Source of the DNA: Nostoc cf. edaphicum LEGE 07299
GTDB lineage: Bacteria; Cyanobacteriota; Cyanobacteriia; Cyanobacteriales; Nostocaceae
NCBI RefSeq assembly: GCF_015207245.1
Contig: NZ_JADEXF010000169.1
Location: 1-6,980, forward strand
Reading direction: 5' to 3'
Length of the DNA stretch: 6,980 nucleotides
In this document: positions 1 to 5,504 of the stretch, in pieces
Position numbering within the stretch: position 1 is the first letter of the stretch
Layout: each line of letters opens with the position of its first letter
Made by a program: the position numbers and the translations under genes
The notes under the pieces: model-generated
What the model saw: the letters and a program-made list of their open reading frames with translations, nothing else
The model's database searches: none
Told to the model about the DNA's origin: nothing

Positions 1-182
1 TTGCCATTTCTTCTGATGGAGCCGTCAAAATTTTAAGCCAATATGCTACACACCACTCTCATCATTTCATTTTTTGAAACCTTTCACAGAAGCATAAGCA
101 TTAATTATGTCTTTAGTAGTATATAATACTTTGAAGCACGTAAGTTGATTAGCGATCGCTCTTTGGGGAAAAACTTTTTGGT

Positions 183-623
183 TTACTGTTTATCAACACG
201 GTTATATTCAACTGCCAGTTGCAAACGTCGAAAAAAAGAAAGAACCATTTGGATGGGACGCTTTTCATCTGCTGGTAAGCTGGAATAAAAATCATCTAGA
301 TCGCGTGCAGTTATATAGTTCGTAAAGAGTTTGTTAGCTTCACCTCGCGCTTGAGTTAATTCAACACTCACCAACTCTCGATGAAAATCGAATGCTGTAT
401 CGATTCGCCTTTGCTTTGCTTCTGAGTTTGACTGTATTCTGAATTGACTTAACGCAATTAAGTAAGCAAGCAATCCACCAATAATAGTGCCGAAAAGGTT
501 AGAGATAAAGGTAAAAAGAAGTTCAGCTTGTTTATCAGGAGTGAGATTCCGAACAGCGAGGGAAGCTACGATAACTACCACGATGACGAAGCTTACTACT
601 GCTATGGCAATGGATCTTCGCAT
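183..623 (-). CDS. Small two-helix membrane protein, function unknown
   Basis: This 146-residue protein matches no family I can name with confidence. Residues 4-24 form a strongly hydrophobic first segment after the basic start MRRS. Residues 35-61 form a second, glycine-containing segment (GTIIGG at 45-50). The two are joined by a short polar loop, a layout that fits a helical hairpin anchored in the inner membrane. Residues 62-146 are polar and mostly helical, rich in Arg, Glu and Gln, and end in an amphipathic stretch (about 123-143). The ATG was chosen because it gives the usual basic start before a membrane segment; a weak GAGG lies about 11 nt upstream. The protein stops abruptly after YNRVDKQ, inside what looks like a continuing helix, so it may be C-terminally shortened. 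It vaguely resembles the DUF4760-like group of two-helix proteins, but that is only an impression. It has no evident link to its neighbours. Confidence 0.6.
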   Translation of the reverse strand: MRRSIAIAVVSFVIVVVIVASLAVRNLTPDKQAELLFTFISNLFGTIIGGLLAYLIALSQFRIQSNSEAKQRRIDTAFDFHRELVSVELTQARGEANKLFTNYITARDLDDFYSSLPADEKRPIQMVLSFFRRLQLAVEYNRVDKQ

Positions 624-732
624 TACTTACTGCGCCTCACAAAAATGTGTAACTTAAAGCTTAACTCGTTATAAATGCGGTTCAGCGATTTGCGATTTGT
701 TTGGTTAGCCTGCGTATTTGGCTCTGAGTTCC

Positions 733-1163
733 TCAATACTGATTCCTATACGAGTAAATGGGAGTGACAACAAAGATTGTAGCGATCGCTTTTAACTCAA
801 GTTCGGGAATGAACACCAGACGATTTACCACACTCATCCCGCCAACAAGTAAAGTTTCCACCGCAGTACCCAAGACGCCCAGATAAACCTGTTCGGGATC
901 GAGGGAGCAAAATCATACAGTTTCGCCAACCATAATTCTAAAGGGAACATTTACATAATTCCTCGCTACCACATCTCTGATGAGTGGGTGTGGGCGTTGA
1001 AAAAGCCAGGTAGTAATAGCTTGTTTTTACCATCTATGGCAGTGCCAATTACTTGTAGATTGGGGAAAATGACTACGGTTGCACCATTTCCAATCTATAC
1101 ATCTACCGTCGCATAATCATCACCGATGGCAATCAAAACATTATGGATAGTGAAATTTGCCAT
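733..1163 (-). pseudogene. Decayed amidohydrolase (chlorohydrolase/deaminase-like), N-terminal remnant
   Basis: Reading the minus strand from the ATG at 1161-1163 gives the start of a metal-dependent amidohydrolase of the SsnA/TrzA/guanine-deaminase type. Residues 1-22 resemble the N-terminal beta-sandwich strand. A segment reading LLLPGFFNAHTHSSEMW follows and carries the HxH metal motif (about 975-998). It then continues as MFPLELWLAKLYDFAP. The frame is broken by TAG at 1095-1097, TAG at 966-968 and TAA at 951-953. Near 904-907 one base appears to be lost, because the match resumes in another frame as SLDPEQVYLGVLGTAVETLL and runs to a stop at 733. Another frame stays open to 705 (IGISIEELRAKYAG) and could be a leftover of the C-terminus. 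Intact family members are about 450 residues, so roughly two thirds is missing. It diverges from the cysteine hydrolase at 1245; the pair probably once worked in one catabolic or detoxifying route (inference). Confidence 0.75.
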
Positions 1164-1244
1164 ATTTAACCTTAATTAAGTAATTGTATTTTCAACTAAA
1201 TTTCAAGTTACAAAATAGAAAATGGTGTTGGGTATTGGAATTTT
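1164..1244. promoter_or_regulatory. Divergent intergenic region between amidohydrolase remnant and hydrolase
   Basis: This 81-bp AT-rich spacer separates two divergent reading frames and must have held the promoters of both. It contains the perfect 10-bp palindrome CTTAATTAAG at 1171-1180, a possible operator. I could not pick a convincing -35/-10 pair. The hydrolase start has only a weak purine-rich stretch (TTGGA) ahead of it. Confidence 0.25.
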
Positions 1245-2024
1245 ATGAATTTACCATTACGGACATTGGGAGTTGCACCGAATGCGTGGACAGTGAATGA
1301 TGCGATCGCAGATATCACTCGTCCTCAAAAGACCCCACAACCCGTTATCTTATCAACAGAAACTAAAACCCTGCGCCTAGACTTGGCAAAGACTGCTATC
1401 CTCGTCATTGATATGCAAAACGACTTCTGTCACCCTGATGGCTGGTTAGCGCATATCGGTGTAGACGTAACTCCGGCGCGTCAGCCTATTGAACCTTTGA
1501 ACAACTTACTTCCCGAACTGCGTGAGGTTGGTGTTCCAGTCATTTGGGTAAATTGGGGGAATCGTCCCGACTTGCTCAATATTAGTGCGAGTTCGCGCCA
1601 CGTCTATAATCCCACAGGGGAAGGTGTGGGATTGGGCGATCCACTACCAAGCAATGGTGCTAGAGTACTTATGGCAGGTAGTTGGGCGGCAGCAATAGTA
1701 GACGAGCTAGAACAGATACCTGAAGATATTCGTGTGGATAAATACCGCATGAGTGGGTTTTGGGATACACCTTTAGATAGTATCTTGCGGAATTTGGGAA
1801 GGACAACATTATTTTTTGCTGGTGTTAATGCCGATCAATGTGTGCTGACCACGTTATGTGATGCCAACTTCTTAGGATATGACTGCGTATTGGTTAAAGA
1901 CTGCACCGCCACAACTTCTCCTGAATATTGTTGGCAGGCGACGTTGTATAATGTCAAACAATGCTTCGGTTTTGTCACTGACTCGCAAGGAATTTTAACA
2001 GCGCTGCAAAATGGTGAGGAGTGA
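1245..2024 (+). CDS. Isochorismatase-like cysteine hydrolase
   Basis: This is a complete 259-residue member of the isochorismatase-like superfamily: cytosolic cysteine hydrolases that cleave amide or C-N bonds in small molecules, as in RutB, nicotinamidase or biuret-type hydrolases. The catalytic triad is visible: Asp56 in VIDMQNDF, Lys166 in VDKYRMSGF and Cys199 in GVNADQCV. The Ala-Asp after GVN sits where the family's cis-peptide normally lies. GFWDTPLDSILRNLG (171-185) and the segment after the cysteine (TTLCDANFLGYDCVLVKDC) resemble RutB-like members. About 45 extra N-terminal residues precede the core, so the start could lie further in, but no better ATG or ribosome site is seen. The gene diverges from the amidohydrolase remnant and precedes the cupin by 207 bp on the same strand. 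The substrate cannot be read from the sequence; a nitrogenous amide is plausible. It has no evident role in the phosphonate pathway. Confidence 0.88.
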   Translation: MNLPLRTLGVAPNAWTVNDAIADITRPQKTPQPVILSTETKTLRLDLAKTAILVIDMQNDFCHPDGWLAHIGVDVTPARQPIEPLNNLLPELREVGVPVIWVNWGNRPDLLNISASSRHVYNPTGEGVGLGDPLPSNGARVLMAGSWAAAIVDELEQIPEDIRVDKYRMSGFWDTPLDSILRNLGRTTLFFAGVNADQCVLTTLCDANFLGYDCVLVKDCTATTSPEYCWQATLYNVKQCFGFVTDSQGILTALQNGEE

Positions 2025-2029
2025 ATCAA

Positions 2030-2105
2030 TTTTGGATTTTAGATTTTAGATTGATCCCATGCATTAATGCTCTTTCTTCGCTCAATAATTTTAGATTTTA
2101 GATTT
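2030..2105 (+). repeat. TTTTAGA heptanucleotide repeats, interrupted
   Basis: TTTTGGA (2030-2036) is followed by two TTTTAGA units (2037-2050). After an unrelated stretch at about 2051-2088, two more TTTTAGA units follow (2089-2102). Short heptamer arrays of this type are common in cyanobacterial spacers. The interruption looks like a small insertion into one array. The rest of the spacer to 2231 is AT-rich, with degenerate copies such as GGATTTTAGG, and no clear terminator or promoter. Confidence 0.7.
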
Positions 2106-2217
2106 GTTCTCGCGTTTAAATTCCTTTGCTCTCAGACTTTTTTTAATTTTGGACTTCGGTGTGAGCGTTTAATTCAAAACTCGGATTTTAGGAATTTTCA
2201 TACCCATCGATAACTCA

Positions 2218-2223
2218 GAGGGG
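2218..2223 (+). promoter_or_regulatory. Ribosome binding site of the cupin gene
   Basis: GAGGGG lies 8 nt before the ATG at 2232. It is the clearest Shine-Dalgarno sequence in the window and fixes the cupin start. Confidence 0.65.
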
Positions 2224-2231
2224 ATAAATAA

Positions 2232-2687
2232 ATGTACGCTACTCGTTGTGTAATTCCGGTTATCAAATCTAGCAAAGATTACCAAGTATATCGGATTAGC
2301 CCCGACGCCTCTAATCGATTAGCAATTATCTTCGATTCGACAAATGCTAATACTTCTTTGACTTGCTGCATAGAAATTTTTGATGTTGGTGGACAAACAC
2401 CTCCAAATCGCCATCAGTGGGCAGTAGAAATGTTTTTCGTCCTCAAAGGGGAAGCGATCGCTATATGTGACGGCAAGAGTGCGACGATCAAAGCTGGAGA
2501 TAGTTTATTAGTGCCTCCCACTGGTACTCATTTGATTAAAAATACTGGTTCTACTCGCTTGTACACGTTGACTGTGATGATTCCCAATGAAGACTTTTCG
2601 GAATTGATTCGCAGTGGGATTCCGGCGGAGTTAGATGAAGAAGATATGGCAGTAATAGGGAGATTTGATGCTTTGATGCCCTGTTAA
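2232..2687 (+). CDS. Small single-domain cupin
   Basis: This is a 151-residue single cupin barrel. Motif 1 is seen as G53-x5-N59-x-H61-x4-E66-x6-G73 (within DVGGQTPPNRHQWAVEMFFV and the following residues). It fits the canonical G-x5-HxH-x4-E-x6-G pattern except that the first histidine is Asn59. Motif 2 runs from G89 to N104, with PPTGTH and His100. Two or three metal ligands (His61, Glu66, His100) thus remain, so it may still bind Fe, Mn or Zn, or serve as a sugar or small-molecule isomerase, dioxygenase or binding protein; the function is not readable from sequence. The acidic tail after residue 118 (LDEEDMAVIGRFD) lies outside the barrel. The start is supported by a strong ribosome site. 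It follows the cysteine hydrolase on the same strand and converges on phnW, whose stop lies 111 bp away. Confidence 0.85.
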   Translation: MYATRCVIPVIKSSKDYQVYRISPDASNRLAIIFDSTNANTSLTCCIEIFDVGGQTPPNRHQWAVEMFFVLKGEAIAICDGKSATIKAGDSLLVPPTGTHLIKNTGSTRLYTLTVMIPNEDFSELIRSGIPAELDEEDMAVIGRFDALMPC

Positions 2688-2695
2688 AATAATTC

Positions 2696-2753
2696 GTAAT
2701 TCGTAATGACGCTCGAAGACTCGCTAACGCTGCGCTAACGTAATTCGTAATTA
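2696..2753 (+). repeat. 58-bp inverted repeat, left copy (nested small dispersed repeat)
   Basis: This segment is the exact reverse complement of 3958-4015, with no mismatch over 58 bp. It has a nested structure: a 33-bp core (2708-2740) containing GCTAACG twice, bounded on both sides by TAATTCGTAAT (2697-2707 and 2741-2751). It looks like a small dispersed repeat inserted into a TAATTCG heptamer array, a pattern known from Nostoc-type genomes. It lies between the cupin and phnW stops. Confidence 0.9.
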
Positions 2754-2764
2754 TTCCTCGTTCT

Positions 2765-2791
2765 TCGTTCCCATTGGAAATATGGGAACGA
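2765..2791. terminator. Hairpin between convergent cupin and phnW genes
   Basis: A perfect 10-bp stem (2765-2774 pairing with 2782-2791, arm TCGTTCCCAT) encloses a 7-nt loop. It lies between the two converging stop codons and could end transcription from both sides. Neither strand shows a proper run of T after the stem, so it may instead be a dispersed palindromic element or an mRNA 3'-end protector. Confidence 0.4.
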
Positions 2792-2798
2792 GAGGATA

Positions 2799-3875
2799 TT
2801 ATGAATTACCAATGATTTGTTTAACAACGCCAACAAAGCGTTCCATGTCGGCTTGGGTAATAGCTCCCATTGTCGAGACTCGAAAGATTGATTGAGCTAA
2901 ATTTCCCTGTCCAGAATAAATTATATAATCTCGTGCTTTCAGTTGGTCGTGAAATTCTTCATAGCTGAAACCGTTTGGTAAGTAGTAGGCATTCAAGACA
3001 ACGGATGAACTGCCAAGAGGAAGTAAAGGTTTAATTCCGATTGAGGCTAACCCTTCTCTGACTAAGCTGGCAAGTTGGTTGTAATGGCTGTGTCTAGCAC
3101 GCCAACCTCCTGCTTCTGCCATTTCTTGCAAAGCTTCTGTTAAAGCATAAAATGTCTGTACTGATTGCGTAAAAGGTGTGCCGCCTCGATCTTGTTGCTG
3201 GCAATAGGTTGCTAAATCTAAATATAAGGTGCGGGGAATGGTGTCTACTGACGGCAGTGCATCCCGTTGCAGGATGACAAAGGACACTCCGGGAACGCCA
3301 TGCAGACATTTATTTGCTGTTGCAGCGCAAGCAGTGATTCCCCAATCTGCAAAATTTAATTCTTCACCACCAAAGCTGCTGACTGCATCTACTAATAGTT
3401 TGATACGGCGTTCTTGGCAAATTGAGGCAAGTTCTGCCAAATTATTGAGACGACCGGTAGTAGTTTCGTGATGGACGATCGCAAGGTGGGTAATGTCGGC
3501 GTTTTCATCTAGGAGTTTGATTAAAGCTTTGATATCTATTTCGCCATCCCAAGGATGGGAAAGTGTGATGTAATCAATGCCGTGAATTTTGGCGATTTTG
3601 GATAGTCGTTCGCCATATACACCGTTTTCAATTACCAGTAATTTCCCATCTGTGGGTACTAAACTGCTAATCATCGCTTCCATCGCGGCGGTTCCAGAAC
3701 CAGTGAGGAGAACTGCTGCCCAGCCGCTTCCAAGATCATAAACTTGAAGTAGCTGTTCGCGGATTCTGCTTTGAAGTTGCGAAAATTCCACCTCACGATG
3801 ACACAAATCAGGACGCAACAGGGCATTTCTGACGCGATCGCTCAAATTTACAGGGCCGGGATTTAGTAAAATCAT
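2799..3875 (-). CDS. phnW: 2-aminoethylphosphonate--pyruvate transaminase
   Basis: This is a class V, PLP-dependent aminotransferase (also called aepZ) that interconverts phosphonoacetaldehyde plus alanine and AEP plus pyruvate in the cytosol. Counting from the start chosen here (358 residues), the N-terminus reads MILLNPGPVNLS, as is usual in this family. A phosphate-cup segment TGSGTAAMEA is at 58-67 and HHETTTG at 135-141. The PLP-ring aspartate is Asp163 in VDAVSSFGG, the Schiff-base lysine is Lys189 in ATANKCLHG, and a C-terminal arginine is in FRVSTMG (Arg332). An in-frame ATG at 3890 would add only MTNDK, encoded by heptamer repeats, so the inner start is preferred. No Shine-Dalgarno sequence is seen at either start. 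PhnW can act in AEP breakdown, but here it follows PEP mutase and phosphonopyruvate decarboxylase on the same strand and no phosphonatase is visible, so synthesis of AEP is inferred. The last codons (IGNS-stop) lie in repeat-like DNA. Confidence 0.93.
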   Translation of the reverse strand: MILLNPGPVNLSDRVRNALLRPDLCHREVEFSQLQSRIREQLLQVYDLGSGWAAVLLTGSGTAAMEAMISSLVPTDGKLLVIENGVYGERLSKIAKIHGIDYITLSHPWDGEIDIKALIKLLDENADITHLAIVHHETTTGRLNNLAELASICQERRIKLLVDAVSSFGGEELNFADWGITACAATANKCLHGVPGVSFVILQRDALPSVDTIPRTLYLDLATYCQQQDRGGTPFTQSVQTFYALTEALQEMAEAGGWRARHSHYNQLASLVREGLASIGIKPLLPLGSSSVVLNAYYLPNGFSYEEFHDQLKARDYIIYSGQGNLAQSIFRVSTMGAITQADMERFVGVVKQIIGNS

Positions 3876-3876
3876 T

Positions 3877-3925
3877 TTGTCATTTGTCATTTGTTATTTG
3901 TTATTTGTCATTTGTCATTGGGCAT
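3877..3925 (-). repeat. ATGACAA heptamer array at the phnW start
   Basis: Read on the minus strand, seven 7-bp units run in series: ATGCCCA, ATGACAA twice, ATAACAA twice, ATGACAA twice. The array ends one base before the preferred phnW ATG (3873-3875). It occupies the place of the ribosome site and supplies several ATG codons in different frames. Confidence 0.9.
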
Positions 3926-3961
3926 TAATAAATTAAGAGTTTGTACTTGGAATTTATTAAT
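3924..3961. other. AT-only inverted repeat upstream of phnW
   Basis: The 11-bp arms 3924-3934 (ATTAATAAATT) and 3951-3961 are perfect reverse complements around a 16-nt loop. The right arm overlaps the end of the 58-bp repeat copy. It could be a weak hairpin in the aepY-phnW spacer or a protein-binding dyad. Because the pairing is A/T only, its stability is low. Confidence 0.4.
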
Positions 3962-4015
3962 TACGAATTACGTTAGCGCAGCGTTAGCGAGTCTTCGAGC
4001 GTCATTACGAATTAC
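3958..4015 (-). repeat. 58-bp inverted repeat, right copy
   Basis: This is the perfect reverse complement of 2696-2753, with the same 33-bp core and flanking TAATTCGTAAT units. It overlaps the 3' end of aepY (stop codon at 4005-4007), so the enzyme's final Asn-Ser and stop are encoded by the repeat. With the left copy it brackets phnW and its leader. Confidence 0.9.
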
Positions 4016-5165
4016 CAATGTGTTTCATAAAGCGTTGTAAAACTGCTTCCGGGGTGAGGTTGGGTCTGGGTAGCTTTTCTAAAGTTCCGGGACGGATTTT
4101 TAAATGAGCGAATTTAGGTCTAGTGTTAGCATCTGCGGTAAATAAGGCATCTAAAAGGGAAGGGTCATCTCCGGCTAATGTCACGCCGTAACCGCAGGCT
4201 TCCGCAATTTTGGCAAAGGAGATACCCGCAGAAACGGTGGCTTGTGCGCCTGTGGAATCGTGGACTTCATTATCTAAAAGAATATGGGTGAAGTTAGCAC
4301 CGCCATAAGTGCCAATTGTCGCAAAATTACCCATTCGCATTAATGCTGCCCCATCGCCATCAATTACTACTACCTTGAGGTCTGGACGTGCTAAGGATAA
4401 TCCCAATCCCATTGAGGAAGCGCAGCCCATTGAGCCGACCATATAAAGATGATTGGCGCTGTCTTTACTAGCGAAGAGTTCGCGTCCCGTGTATCCGGTG
4501 GTGGCAATTACTACAGTGTTTTCTGGATCTGTAAGTTCCACAATCTGAGCTAATGCTTCGCTGCGAGAAATGCGTTGTTCTTTGTGATCCCGAAAAAAAC
4601 TTTGCTGAATATGAGGGCTATTACTATTTTCTCGTTCGGGAATAGAAGAACGAGTGAGGGCATGGGGGGCGATCGCTCCTTTACGCATGATTAAAGCATA
4701 AGGACAGCGCTCTTGTTGCATATAGGCTGTGGCTCTTTGCAGAACCGGTTCTATTTGTGCTGCATCTGTGGGAAAATATTCCCAAGGTATGGTCATTGTT
4801 TGCAACAATTTATCTGTGATTTGCCCCATTAATTGATGTTGCGGTTCATCTTGCAACACGCGATCGCCTCGCAAGGTACAAATCAGCAGCAGTGGAATCC
4901 GAAAGATATAAGTGAGGGAGGTTAGCGGGTTAACTGCATTCCCCAAACCAGAGTTTTGCATCATCACTACTGCGGGTTTACCAGCAATTGCTGCTCCAGC
5001 TGCGATCGCTACAGCATCTCCCTCATTGGCTGCGGAGATATATTTAAGTTGAACGTCATTGATGACGTAGTTAATAAAAGGCGTGAGAAAAGAACAGGGT
5101 ACGCCAGTGTACCACCCAAAGCCAAGATTACGCGCAGCTTCTACAAATTCTTCTGCCTGGATCAT
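4005..5165 (-). CDS. aepY: Phosphonopyruvate decarboxylase
   Basis: This ThDP- and Mg-dependent enzyme decarboxylates phosphonopyruvate to phosphonoacetaldehyde. That irreversible step pulls the unfavourable PEP mutase equilibrium forward. The 386-residue length is normal for the family. The N-terminal pyrimidine-binding domain begins with WYTGVPCSFLTPFINYV and carries the cofactor-activating glutamate, Glu48, in AANEGDAVAIAAG. It continues with MQNSGLGNAVNPLTSL (69-84), typical of this family and of sulfopyruvate decarboxylase. The linker 170-200 is polar and variable. The C-terminal half has TTGYTGRELF, GSMGCASSMGLGLSLARPD and the ThDP motif GDGAALMRMGNFATIG (270-285), closed by LLDNEVHDSTGAQ (Asp271 and Asn299 as likely Mg ligands). 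The start gives the conserved N-terminus but has no visible ribosome site. The gene lies 339 bp after the PEP mutase fusion, across a repeat array, and 129 bp before the preferred phnW start. Sulfopyruvate decarboxylase is the main alternative; the neighbours rule it out in practice. Confidence 0.95.
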   Translation of the reverse strand: MIQAEEFVEAARNLGFGWYTGVPCSFLTPFINYVINDVQLKYISAANEGDAVAIAAGAAIAGKPAVVMMQNSGLGNAVNPLTSLTYIFRIPLLLICTLRGDRVLQDEPQHQLMGQITDKLLQTMTIPWEYFPTDAAQIEPVLQRATAYMQQERCPYALIMRKGAIAPHALTRSSIPERENSNSPHIQQSFFRDHKEQRISRSEALAQIVELTDPENTVVIATTGYTGRELFASKDSANHLYMVGSMGCASSMGLGLSLARPDLKVVVIDGDGAALMRMGNFATIGTYGGANFTHILLDNEVHDSTGAQATVSAGISFAKIAEACGYGVTLAGDDPSLLDALFTADANTRPKFAHLKIRPGTLEKLPRPNLTPEAVLQRFMKHIGNS

Positions 5166-5248
5166 ATTAAAAGATGGGGGGTGGAAAGTAAAGAGTAGAA
5201 AGTGAGGAAGCGAGATTGGGCACTGGAGAGTTAATAGGAAAGATTATT

Positions 5249-5475
5249 ACTTCGACCTCTGAACTCAAAACTTCAACCTCCGAACTCGGAACTTTGACCT
5301 CCGAACTCAAACTTTCGACCTCCGAACTCGGAACTTCAGGTTTAGAACTCGGAACTTCAGGTTTAGAACTCGGAACTTCAGCCTTAGAACTCGGAACTTT
5401 GACCTCAGAACTCAAACCTTCGACCTCAGAACTCGGAATTTTGACCTCCGAACTCGGAACTTCAACCTCACAATT
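5249..5475. repeat. 21-bp tandem repeat array, about eleven units
   Basis: Ten full 21-bp units begin at 5249, 5270, 5291, 5312, 5333, 5354, 5375, 5396, 5417 and 5438; a degenerate eleventh starts at 5459. A typical unit is ACTTCAACCTCCGAACTCGG plus A. Units 5 and 6 are identical (ACTTCAGGTTTAGAACTCGG plus A), and the pair 3-4 closely matches the pair 8-9, which points to stepwise duplication of 21- and 42-bp blocks. Each unit can itself be seen as three diverged heptamers (AACTTCA, ACCTCCG, AACTCGG). The whole stretch is free of stops in one frame on each strand. It fills most of the aepX-aepY spacer; the remaining part (5166-5248) holds degenerate purine/pyrimidine heptamers and no gene. 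Confidence 0.93.
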
Positions 5476-5503
5476 CCCCATGCCCAATGCCCAATGCCCC
5501 ACT
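5476..5503 (+). repeat. CCCAATG heptamer array
   Basis: Four 7-bp units run in series: CCCCATG, CCCAATG, CCCAATG, CCCCACT. The array directly joins the 21-bp array and ends one base before the stop codon of the PEP mutase fusion. It is a typical cyanobacterial short tandem repeat. Confidence 0.85.
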
Positions 5504-5504
5504 C

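Noticed and set aside
3..77. Open plus-strand frame from the left edge (AISSDGAVKILSQYA then stop at 75-77), possible tail of an upstream gene.
   Set aside because: Only 24 codons are visible, with no motif; it could be chance.
1835..2029. Minus-strand ORF opposite the end of the cysteine hydrolase.
   Set aside because: It overlaps the catalytic-cysteine region of an intact gene and has no recognisable features.
3094..3471. Two ORFs overlapping phnW in other frames (3094-3309 minus, 3229-3471 plus).
   Set aside because: Both lie wholly inside the well-supported phnW frame and have no ribosome site or recognisable domain.
2696..4015. Composite transposon carrying phnW between inverted ends.
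   Set aside because: There is no transposase, no target duplication outside the repeats, and the cargo is a normal member of the operon; the repeats are better explained as dispersed repeats.
4956..5198. Plus-strand ORF opposite the start of aepY.
   Set aside because: It is the antisense shadow of the conserved AepY N-terminus, with no independent support.
5249..5475. CRISPR array.
   Set aside because: The 21-bp units abut directly with no unique spacers, and no cas gene is near.
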